64,000 bases of DNA from Trichuris trichiura (taxonomy: Eukaryota; Nematoda; Enoplea; Trichinellida; Trichuridae). The stretch covers positions 1,559,001 to 1,623,000 of the forward strand of contig JBAJFE010000011.1 in the NCBI GenBank assembly GCA_037903355.1, read 5' to 3'. Of the stretch, positions 11,966 through 23,500 are shown in pieces. Position 1 is the first letter of the stretch, and each line of letters opens with the position of its first letter. The position numbers and the translations under genes are program-made. The notes under the pieces were generated by a model that ran no database searches, was not told the origin of the DNA, and saw only the letters and a program-made list of their open reading frames with translations.

Positions 11966-12420
11966 TTATTTCAGCAACATGTCAATATCGTCCTTGTCCA
12001 TTTGATAGTTCGGTTTCCGAAATCCGTCAAAATTGTACTGGTGTCCAGTTGCACAAATAACCGAAATTTGACGTCTTGGTGGCACTTACATTTTTTTTGA
12101 AAAAAATTTAGTCGGCACCGCCCTGAAATGTACCTTTTCGTTTCTGTTCTTTGGTATTTTTTGAATTTCGCCTTTGCGAACTTCATCGGGGCGACGTTGT
12201 CTAGCTGACCAGTGGAATGACCCTCTGTGCTGCCTTGTTTAATCGATTATACCATTAGCGTTCTTTCTACCTTGTAAACCCTGTCCTTCTTGTCATTTTC
12301 ATCCTGTCAGTAGAACTTTCCTTGTTCGCATTTTAGTCGTTCACTATGTGCGTTGCCTACCGATAGGGGTAAGGGACTGCTGAGACAAAGCGAATTTCCA
12401 AAATCCGCACAGATCGACAT
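11966..12420 (-). CDS. Unrecognised 90-residue protein, four exons
   Basis: Built entirely from splice logic: exons 12420-12361 (starts ATG), 12303-12271, 12204-12134 and 12074-11966 with introns of 57, 66 and 59 nt, all GT-AG and all in phase, ending in TAA. The product begins MSICADFGNS, continues DENDKKDRVYK and LDNVAPMKFAKAKFKKYQR, then RRQISVICATGHQYNFDGF and ends DKDDIDMLLK. It is basic in the middle and acidic at the end, with no signal peptide or membrane segment. A short DRVY-L...PM string loosely recalls NOP10, but the rest does not fit. I do not recognise the family. It is tail-to-tail with the ATPase beta gene, so the two 3' UTRs must overlap. Confidence 0.6.
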
Positions 12421-13185
12421 TTCATGTATTAATATCCTGCGCTGTCACTTAACAAAATGAAGTACATTAGTTGAACACTATTCTTAGAAGCACCGATGAC
12501 TGCGAGTAATCAAAATGTGGCCTAACGGATGGAATACGCGTCTTTGACGCATTGTTACGAAAACTGCAAGATGGGCTTAACGAACATTCGTACGGTAGAG
12601 GAGCTACAAGGCCAAGTCTAACATTCCTGCCGTGATATCCCCTTGCGACGTCAGTTTATTCGCTTAAATACGGCTATTTCGAGCATTATTTACAAAATAT
12701 CCTATCAATAGGTGACAACTGTAACTTCAACTTTAAATTGACGTTGTAAAAGATACGTGTGGTAGCTTAAACTTAAATTGGTTGGCCAAACAATCTGGAG
12801 GCAGCTACTTTTTTGACGAACGGATTGTCAGCCTCAAGGAGCTCATTGATCGTTCACTTCCAGCGAGGTTACGAGTTTTGCCAATCGAAGATTAGTCTTA
12901 GTTACCTGAAAACCGCTTAGTTACGGTAAAAAGCGTCTTTTTCGCCGCGTCACCTGAAGGCTTCGTTGCAATTTTACTGCTACAAAGTGGGCGGTGGAAA
13001 ACGGTTTAAACTTGTCCAACCGTGTGCTGCGCGAAAGTTAATTTGGACAGTTTTGTGATTGGAAGACGAACGTGACTGCAGCTTGCGCTTTTCTCTTTAC
13101 TCGCGGAAACGTAATCCTCCCACTTGTCGTCGACTGCTTGACATTCGCTGGAAACTTATAAAACAGGCAAAGCTGAAGCCTTCAA
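12421..13185. other. No gene supported
   Basis: Divergent space between the small minus-strand gene and the first astacin gene. Short frames only; it presumably holds both promoters. Confidence 0.4.
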
Positions 13186-14389
13186 ATGAAATCGTTACGA
13201 CGAATGGTGGAATATACGCTCAAGTTGTCATTTCTTCTACTTATCCTGTCCGCTGCTTTTTGTGAGGAACCACCGGAAGAGGTAAGAACTTCCTTTGTTT
13301 TTGGGCCCACCATGCCTGCTTCTATATATTTATAGGACGAAGCGACGGATGATCACGAAAACGGGTTCGATTGGTTCTGGCCACATGGTGTGATACCGTA
13401 TGAAATAATCGATTCAAAATCCAACGATACAAGTGAAGTAATAGAAACAGCAATGGCCTTAATGCAGAATGAAACTTGCGTCCGGTAAGTGCAATCAGCC
13501 GTTTCAATGGACAGTTGAAATAAGCTGATTGGAACCTTTGTATTATTTGTTTTGTATAAAGAAAATGTGAATAATGTCATTTCGTGTCGCTTTTAGATTC
13601 ACGCGGTTAAACAAGAGCTCATCCTATTCACACTATCTGAGTATACATGTAACCGACGGCATCGTATGCGACGCGACGGTTGGCAGGCAGAAGAATGGTG
13701 TCAGCACAGTTTGGCTTCACAGAAAAAGGTGCCTCCAAGTGGGCATGATACTACATCAGCTTATGCACGTCATCGGCTTCCACCACGAAAATGAACGGCC
13801 GGATCGTGATTTTTTCGTCACTGTTTACTGGAACAACATAAGACCGGAAAAGAGGCACCTTTTCAAAACTCGTTCGTGGCGGGAATTCCCTGTTACAACC
13901 CCTTACGACTACGAAAGCATCACTCATCTTGGCTCAACTGCTTTTTCTCGCGCTGGACGCGTAACACTTGAGCCATTAAGAGCAGCTTGGATTATGGGAC
14001 AAAGAACAAAACTATCCGACGGCGACATACTTAAGGTAGTCGTTATCCTAGCGTATTTTTATGTTCGCTTACCATTTTATCTCTGCTAGGTAAACATAGT
14101 ATATCAATGTCAACAAGAAAAAGAATGTCGCGACACTTTGCCAAGAATTAGGTGCCTGAATGAAGGCGTTCAGGAGATGGCCTGCAACGACACTGTATGG
14201 GCCCAGCTTAGATGCGCTGAGACTTGCGGCTATTGTCGCCCTTTTAAGTCAACGGAAAAGATGTGCGAAGACAAAAACTTATTGTGCGCACACTGGGCTA
14301 AGCAAGGTATATGCAACGGACGTGCGCCGGCTAGATACAGAGAAGAAATAATAGCTGAATGGTGCCCCAAATCATGTCACCGTTGCTAA
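13186..14389 (+). CDS. Astacin-family pseudoprotease with two ShKT domains
   Basis: Secreted M12A-type protein of 327 residues in four exons (13186-13281, 13336-13484, 13597-14035, 14090-14389). Seen: signal peptide (LSFLLLILSAAFC), short pro-region, astacin catalytic fold, then two C-terminal six-cysteine ShKT domains starting at CQQEKEC and CEDKNLLC. The zinc motif reads HQLMHVIGFHHENERPDRD: the general-base Glu of HExxHxxGxxHE is Gln (codon CAG, one change from GAG). The Met-turn, normally SIMHY, reads SITHL, losing both the invariant Met and the zinc-ligand Tyr. All three zinc histidines remain. Active astacins need the Glu, so this is very probably inactive, perhaps a decoy or binding protein. 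The frame is intact, so it is not a simple pseudogene. Paralogue of the gene at 16414. Confidence 0.9.
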
Positions 14390-14564
14390 CGCGCACGGTA
14401 GCACTTGGGGGCGCAAGTGCGGAAGCATTTCAACGTTGACCCCTCAGCTGATGGGAAATGGTTGAACACATTGCACTGATCCTACCAATGGGCCATTAAA
14501 CAAAAAAAACATTTGGAAACAAGCCATACAATTTACCCGACGTGTGACAGGAGGAGATGAGCTC

Positions 14565-17500
14565 TCACGTTTCCCATTTCCTGATTTCCGACTCTAACAA
14601 CTCGTGGTTACGCACTGTCGAAGTGCACAGTGTTGGTTGCTTGACCGACGGGCACGACCTGATCTCTCTTGACATTCCCAAACAGGATGTAGACGCGTCT
14701 CCATTGCTACTTTGACACTGCCGGAATCTGACCAACAGATTGATGAGATAAAAAAAAGACGAAGAAAAATAAACTTGTTGTTTCTACCTTGCTTGAAAAC
14801 CATCGTTACAGATCGACGAGCATGTCGACCAAGAGCTCCATAATGACCATTCGGCTGTATGCTGATGACATAATGGAAGATGACATGGCTCACTTTGCAT
14901 AGCCTCTCCCGAGCAGCGGCTGTGGCCATAGCTTATTTGTACTGACGGAATTGGCATCTGACAGAAGCGATGTCTGCGCCTGACAGAATTGCCACACGAT
15001 CCTTTGCAATCTGACCAACCTGTCCACGTGGTCCAATCTCCATTAGGAGAATCTTAGAAGAAATGCTTTAAAGCAAATACGAAGTGCTCTCTTCTCCTAC
15101 CGGAGCAATATCCATCTTCGGGACAAAGGACAAGTTCGAAGTCGTTTCCGTCGCAGCGATATGGTCCAGTATGTCCGCTTTCGCAGTGGCTACAACGACA
15201 CATCAAAATTCCCCTGTTATTTTCTGATTTGAGCATTGTTTACCGGGTCCTTTGACGCTTTCGACGGCCACATACTGTACCGTAGCACTGCGACCATTCC
15301 GACCAATCGGTCCAGGAACCGCTGGTTACTTCTTGTTCTTAAAATAATACAAGTCAAATGCTGAACCCGTACATAATATGCAAAAATAAAAAAAAATAGG
15401 CGACAAATTACGACAGGACCAATTCTTCAAAATCAAACTAACTTCGGAGGATAGGTAACGAAAGTTCGCGGCATACGTCATAAGCACATGACTTTCAAAA
15501 CGTAGTCGTAACCTTTATTACTTATTAAAGGCATTATTAAGAAGTAAGATATACATTTGCTCTTTGTCGATACAACCAGGTTGAGTTACGTTAGCAAAGT
15601 CAACACGCCCTCTTCGCTGGCTTCCGCTTAACGCACGGCAGATTAAAGTATGGAGTGAGCATAATAACAATTCTATCGCATATTTGAATACTTAATATTC
15701 CATTAAACCATTTTGCACCCATTTTTGAAAGAGGAAATATTACCCTATCAGCTACGCACAACCTGCGGGAGATTTTTGTATAGTAGCATATGCCGAACAT
15801 AATTATAATTGCGCACCCTGATAATATTAAGTAACAGTTAAAGCTCCGTACATCTGATGTTTATGAAAAAAGTTACTTTGCCTTTTCGAATCTAAAGGTA
15901 AAAACAGAGAACAATGATAATCGATATGTATATTCGTCCGTAGCCTATATGTAACCAGTAGTTGGCGTACTTTCAATGTGATAAGTTACGTAGTTTCTTT
16001 TCTGTGCTTTATAATAAAGCAAAGAAAGTTACCATAACAAGCGCTGGTCTAGAATTACCTTTCTTGCACTGAGAAAGACAATTCTCAATAGAGACGGCTT
16101 CGCCTGCGCAATGATTACCGCTATTGGCAGGCAATGGATCGCTGCAAAGACGAACACGCAACTTCTCGCCACCACACGAAGCTGTACATGAGCTCCATTC
16201 AGACCACAATGCCCAGCCGCCATCGACTGGATCTAAATCAAACGTTAGCAACCAATGAGCAACATTATCAAATAAAAGCTATGAAAATTGTATGAACTGG
16301 CAGCGCAGCTATTAATTTGCATTTCTTTTCAAATAAAAAGAAAATGGAAGGAACTGAGCGACGGTTCGGCAGTTCGCGTCCTATTTGCAAAGAACGAAGA
16401 CGCTTTCAAGCGAATGTGGCTCAAGGAAATTTTTTTCATAAGCATTTTTCTTCTCAGCGGGGCAATTGGCTGGCTTGTACCCAACTATCGCGAAGTAATG
16501 GGCAACAACACGCGCGCGCACCGTCTAACAAATTCGATTTCGCAGAATACAAGACCAGGCGTGGCTCTAGCTTCCAATCAATGGATGTGGCCAAATCGAA
16601 CCGTTCCTTACATGCCTATGTTCAAAAACGAAGAATTTGCCGGCATTCTCCATAAAGCCATGAAAGCCATTGAAAGGGAAACATGCGTACGGTAAGACAT
16701 GAATCAACTGTTGGACGACGCTAACCCTGCAAAGTAGTTGTACGCGCAAAGAAAAAAACGAAAACCGTTTAGATTCGTTCCTTGCGATAAGAAGAACATT
16801 AGCGAATGCTTGCTTATATATGCTACGGAAGAGATCGTCTGCCAATCGACCGTTGGTCGCCAATATCCTAAAAAGTCATTTATGCTGCTCAATTTGCGCG
16901 AATGCAAAATTGGAGGACTACTTCAGCACGAACTGTTGCACACGCTTGGCTTTCAGCACGAACATAGCAGACCGGACAGGGATACGTTTATAATTATCAA
17001 CTGGGAAAATGTGAGAGAGAACGCGGCGCAAAATTTTGAAAAGTATCCGTGGACCCTCTACCCCGTCAATACACCGTACGACTATGGAAGCATAATGCAT
17101 TACAGCGAGTACAGCTTCAACAAGTACGGCGGAAGGAGAACGTTGACGACATTCAAGGAAGCGGCTCGAAAAATGGGCCAGCGAGTAAGCATGTCCCCAT
17201 GGGACATTGCAAAGGCAAGACCACATTAAATGTTACACTTTTAAAAAAGAATCTGTAGGTGAACAAGCTTTATCAATGCCCGGAAAAGGAAAAAGTCTGC
17301 AAAGACAAACTTTCCAAAGACAGCTGCATAAAGGAAGGTCTCATCAGAGTAAAATGTACCAACACGGCATGGGCGAGGATTAACTGCATGAAAACATGCA
17401 ACCTCTGCTGGCCTTACACGAAAGCAAGTAATGCTTGCAAAGATAACAGTGTCATATGCCAATTTTGGGCCAGAAAAGGTCTTTGCGATAAGAATAAGTG

Positions 17501-20500
17501 GACTAATTTGAGATCTAAAAATCTCGTCTCGAAATGGTGCGCGAAGTCGTGCAATTCTTGCGGATAATACGGATTAGCATAACATTGAAAACAAAGGCAT
17601 ATAGTAAACCCTCTGCTCATTCATTTTTTACTAATGTCAGAGAGACATTACGCGTGTCTGTCTGCGTATTAAAATTAAAAAAGGCTTACCGCAAGTTTCA
17701 GCTAGACAACTAGCCTCTTCGACTGATGGACCAAGGCAAAAACCAGCTGTCTGCACATCACTTACTATGCACATCCTCACCCGAATATGAGAACTCGTAT
17801 GGCAACTGCAACGACTCCAGGATGACCATGAGGACCAAGTAGGTGGCGTAAAACGACGTTCTTAAAAAAATGACAACAAGAAAAGGCTTGAACTGGCCAG
17901 TAAGAATATGCAAATAAATGACATGGAGATACGAAGAAATATTTTGGAAAAAAATGAACTAGCGCACTCAACACCATCTCGCCAAATGTGACTTTGAATA
18001 CAAAAGTTGCAGTAAGATTGTTACCAGTTATTTTTTACCGAAAAGACCGTCAAAGGAAAAGATTTTAAAAAGCCTAACGCAAGCTTTTTTCTTTCTTATT
18101 AGTAAAATTATTTTTAAATCGTTTGCTGCCATACTGCAGGCTTTCGCGCGGAGATTTTTAACTAGTATGCAGGCAAAGCAAAAGCATTATTTAGGCGTTG
18201 TCGACAGCCTGGCAGACAATGAAGCATTCATATTGCCACTGGTCAAGAATAACAGCTATACTTTCTAAAACAAAAAGTCGAAATTGGGCCCAACCGCACA
18301 GCTATAGAAACAATACTTCGTAATTCAAAATCACTGAAATGATATGCAAACTTCGTTTGCATATCGGATCATACAATTCAATGACAAACTGCGTAAACAA
18401 ATGACAATCTTCTTGCGACATACATTACCTTAGAAGCTATTTCGAACGAACAAACAGAGTATTCTTTTGAAAAGAAAAGAAAAGTGAACTATTATCATAA
18501 ATTTGTGCATCTTTAGTACTTCCTAACAAGTTAGCTCTCTTCCACTTTCTTATCAAACTAAGCAACAAACGATACAGCTTTGCGCTGTTCGCTGAAGACA
18601 TCTTATTGATAAAACGTTTAGTAGCGCAACGTTATGATTGTTATATACTCGTAATAAACTCATTAGAACTTTGCTAGAGCTTCAGCGGATATACTAAAAC
18701 TTTTGCGGATAATAAAGTACTCTATCCGGCTTTAGCAACCTTAAGTGACAGATATAAAAACTTGAGCAAAAATATGATCATCGTTTAACTTATTGTTTGT
18801 TCGCGACCGTGCACTTCCAATACCTAACGGAGTATTTTAGTTAATCGCTAAAATTACAAACTAATTGGATTTATTAACAAAAGACCTAGAAAAATGATAA
18901 ACTCACCTCTGACACTGTCCCTTTCGACAGTATTGCAAGGCGATGCATTGCACGATTGTTCTTCTATGGAAAACCCGTTGCAACTCGCTTTGGATAAAGA
19001 ATTTTGGATGCAACTACGTCGACGCGACTGCCTGCCGCCACCGCAGTCGGCCGAACAAGTGGTCCACTGAGACCATTCGGACCAAACGGATTCTTAAAAA
19101 TGTCAAATTATTAATTCGCTGCATTAGTAGCAGCGTTCAGTGAAAACCCGATAAACAAGGGGTAACGTGACAGCTTTGAACCTCTACGAGCTCTTCCGGC
19201 GGGCAATAGGTCTTATCGTTGTTTAAGCAATCACGAATTCTGGAAAGCGTTTTGATCGGGAACGGATTTCGATAAGGGAAACAAAAGCAGATAGATACCT
19301 TTGCCGGTGTCCAGTGCCACAGCTTGCTGAGCAATCGCTCCACGACTGCCAATCGCTAAGAAAAGATGATTGCAATAATTTGCATTCACCGAGATTGCAA
19401 GGCGCTTTTTCTACGTACGCAACACAGTTGCTCTGCGAGCTGAAATTAGCATACGGTACAAGCAACAAATGTAAATTGAATAAAAGCTGACCCGCATTGC
19501 TTTCTTCGGCTCTTGATGCCCTCACCACACGTAGCGGAGCATGATGTCCATTCTGTCCATGAATTGGTCGTCTCGTCGCAAGCAGTGACGCTGCAACTCC
19601 GAACCTCTGCCGAGTCACCCAAACAGCTTTTCCGAAAAGGTTACAAATGAACAATATAGCCAGAACGTTATGAACAACGCATACTTTGAAGTTGAATCTC
19701 CTTCTTCGCCTTTTGGACACGTAAAATTAAAGTTCTGGAAGAAAATCAAAAGGAACTTACCAGAGCACATTCGAGACCTTTTCTGCGTTCCCTGACCGCA
19801 CGTGGAGGAACAGGCGCTCCATTCACCCCAGGAAGCCCACTGTCCACAAAGTGCGTTGTTTTCGCATGACTCCACTTCGGTTACATTTGAATCGTGACAA
19901 TCAATGGATCCCGATGGACATAGTACTCGCCTAGTACGGCTACCAATTCCACCACCGCATTGAGCAGTGCAACTTGACCATTCGCTCCAGAGCTGTTGAC
20001 ATGTCTGCAAAGCGCAATTATTAGGGGGATTACTTGCATTCTTACGCGCACCCGATTCTCGCAAATCATCAGCTCTTCGGCGAAGCCTTCGCACTGCGAA
20101 GGAGATAAACCATTGCATTCTCTAGATCGTCTTTTATAGCCGGTTCCACACGTCACTGAGCAGTCTGACCATGAGGACCATGCGCCCCACGCATCGTTGC
20201 ACTTGTCAGTGGCGCACTGCTCAAATTCAATAGCTTTGCCTAAGTTAGGCTCAATTTTATAGGCATTAATGGTTCACAGTAAAATATGGAAACCAACCTG
20301 AGCAATCGCCTTCGCTAGGACATTTACGAGACCTTAGGCGCAAACCGCCACCGCAGCTGAGGGAACAAGGACTCCATGCTGACCAGTCGGACCATGTAGA
20401 GGGACATTTTTCACCTTGGCAGGGTATCTCCTCCTGAGCAGAACCGGAGCAGGATTGGGACTAAAACTAAAATATGGAAACAAAAGCGTCAATCCTTGGC

Positions 20501-23500
20501 GCAAGGTGCCTACAAGACAACTTCTAAGGCGAGACCGATAGCCGGCACCACACGTAGACGAACAGGCAGTCCATGACGACCAAGATGACCATTTGTCAAG
20601 CTGGTCATTGGCATTCACACTCATCGGACATTCGGACTGAATAGAAACAACGGCTTCTCCTCCGCAGAGGTTCCGCTGAAGAAAAGATTATTTTCAAACA
20701 ACGAACCTCACTTTGAAAAAAACACGTTGTTACCAGACAGACTCCGGCGACGCAATACCGCTTAGGGCCGCATGGCGTTCCGTCGGGGTATCGCCCTTTG
20801 CTGCGTATCAACAACGTGTCTTTGAGATAGCACCAAATTTTACAAGGGGAAGTCGGATCTGAACAAACAACAGAATTTGCATAATGAGAGAAAGAAAATT
20901 TTGCCGTATACGTTGGAAACTTTTTCCGGTTAGCTCTTTGTCCGGTTTGACGGGATCATCGCGAATGGACAAACATATCCTATTGGCAAACTCTCTTTTG
21001 GACATATTGTCGCAATCACTTTCGCCTCGACAAACCAAACCGCGAACCGCAGAGCCCGCGCAACTTTTACCACCGTTGTTTGGCCTGAATTATTACGAAT
21101 GGCTATGCAGTATACAAACTTTTATGATGACTCACGGTGGAGATGAGCACATGCGCACTTCTTTCCGAAGGCGTAATGCCCCTTTGACAACGCAGTCGGA
21201 GCAATAGCTATGCTTTAGAGATGACCACGCGTTCCATTGACCATCGACAGCGACGGGTACCTGATCGATAGGCCATGGAACGCATTTCCCATTTTTACAC
21301 CACTTAAAAAAGTGCGTCACCCAAACTTAACAGCGACCGGAAAAGAAATCTTACATTTGAGCCGCCGCACCAGGTTCCTTCTAAAGCTGGATGTGCCGAC
21401 GATATAGTCATACCACCATTGCTACACCAAAGCACGTAGCAAATATCGGCGCGCGATTTTCCCTCGGGAATTTCGTGTCCGTATCCTTTTCCCCAAAAGA
21501 ATTCGCATTGCTCATCGGCTGTGTAACGTTGTCCGGGCAAGGGAAGGTTCTTGCCGGGTACTGCCGACCCGCGCGGCGTCTCAACAGGGGAAAGGCAATT
21601 ACGAATCGAGCTTTCCGGACGTCTAACCGAAAAAGGGAAACGTTCTAAAAGTTGACAACAATTCAGTCAATTACGATATGGCTAGCAGGAAGGATTGAAG
21701 CTCCCGCGTTGAGCATGGTGACCAAGCAGTTCGTCCGGCACCATTAACCGACGACATTAAGCAGCAAGTTTGCGAACACTGATTTTGTATACCATCGTGA
21801 AGCATCCCTAAACTGCATACAAATGCGATAATGCGGTAAAGTAAGGAATGAAAATTTAAATAGGTAACACAACAGCTTATACGATCGAAAGCAGCAATTG
21901 TTACCAAGTGTGGCATAGCCTATTTTATTTTCAGGAAGACAAAATACGCAAATTGATAATCAAAAATCGAAAGGTTTTTTAAAATTACAAAATGCAAAAA
22001 CGGTGGCGAACAATGAGGGAACAGAATCATGTTACGTTTTGAATGCTAGAAAAGATGGAAAGCTCTATTCCTGACAGCAGTGAGCGGAGCACTTTTTTTT
22101 TTGAATAATGTACACGCGGTCGATGCTTAACTGTCACCCAGTTTTCGCGTGCGTATATGTAAACGTATTACGGCAGGTCATTTAGTCGACTTAAAACAAG
22201 AAAGTGAAAAGTCACGCAAAAGCAGTTTTCCTTCCGATGAGTGAGCGAAACATTTTGGCATCAATAACAGATGCTATTTTTAATTATTTTAAATTGCCGT
22301 CACGCAACAGCACGCGCAAAAACTTTGTCAGAGTTGGCAACAACGTCAGCTATACAGCTTTGTCAGAGCATGTACTTACGTGGGCGTGGATTCAAAATAT
22401 TTATGCATAACAAAAATAAACAAACGCTAATTGAGGCAATGCTTATTTGACCGTTTGACGACTTTGAATTTTTAATGGACAAATAATAGCAAAACTATGC
22501 TGTGAAAGCTAAGTTTACTAGAAGCTCAGAATTGCGTAAAACAAGTTAGACATCAGTACAATAATGGCCTACGCATTCGTTGGCCAATAATTAAACTATT
22601 CGTAGTTTCAACGCGAAAAAGAGCATTACGAACAAATTTTTGAACTTCGGAACTGCCGAAGACAAATGCATCCAATTAAATGAAATTATACCTCACAAAA
22701 GTGATTTCTTCAGTTCCTTGCAACCCTGTTCAATTATTTTCTCTCAATACTGCACGTAATGACAAAAGAGAAAGAAACCCAACTTTTCATCAACCGATTA
22801 AGGACAAAGCAATACAAGCTTATAGATAGAACATACGCTGCATTCTCATCTTGTAAACAAATTCACGAAAGTTAAATGAAAAATGACACTTGCTGCCGAG
22901 AAATTTGCATATTAACTAATTTCAACTGGACAAAAGTGCAGCTGCTATTCAATAGCATTTGACGAAAAAAATTAGCGAAAAAAGGACATCGATGCTTTGG
23001 TCCTTCTAGCCAACGCTACTTTGCTGACTCCCACACTTTCTTGGAGGAAGTAGAAACGACTATAGAACTATGACAAATAGGGAAACGACTAAACTGTTTG
23101 TTTTTCTATTAGCAGAATGATTCAACTTGTACGCTTTTCCATTCGAGCAAAAGAAGTGATACACATGTTATTCTTTTCTAGCCTTCAATGTGCTTCAAAA
23201 GAACACATTGATGCTCCAATTGCCCATAGGTCAATATTTAAAACGCCAAAAGTACAAGTGAACTTCGTTTTGAACGGAAAAAGTCACGTCACTTTGCTTC
23301 GTCATACATTGCAAAAGTGATAGGCAAACAGAAACTTTTCTTGGCAACATTCTTTCCGTCATGACAAGACGTCGGATGCAATCTGTCTTTCATTTTTGGT
23401 TAAAAGGTCATCCTGCAATAAGGACGTAACCTGATTGCGCCAGCCTACGCGTGATATAAGCTCGTTTAAAATGGTATAAACAATATACTTTAAAATCTCT

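Noticed and set aside
11966..12303. Assigning the 90-residue gene to NOP10 from its DRVY-L...PM string
   Set aside because: The remaining conserved NOP10 positions are absent, length differs, and the C-terminal half has no counterpart.
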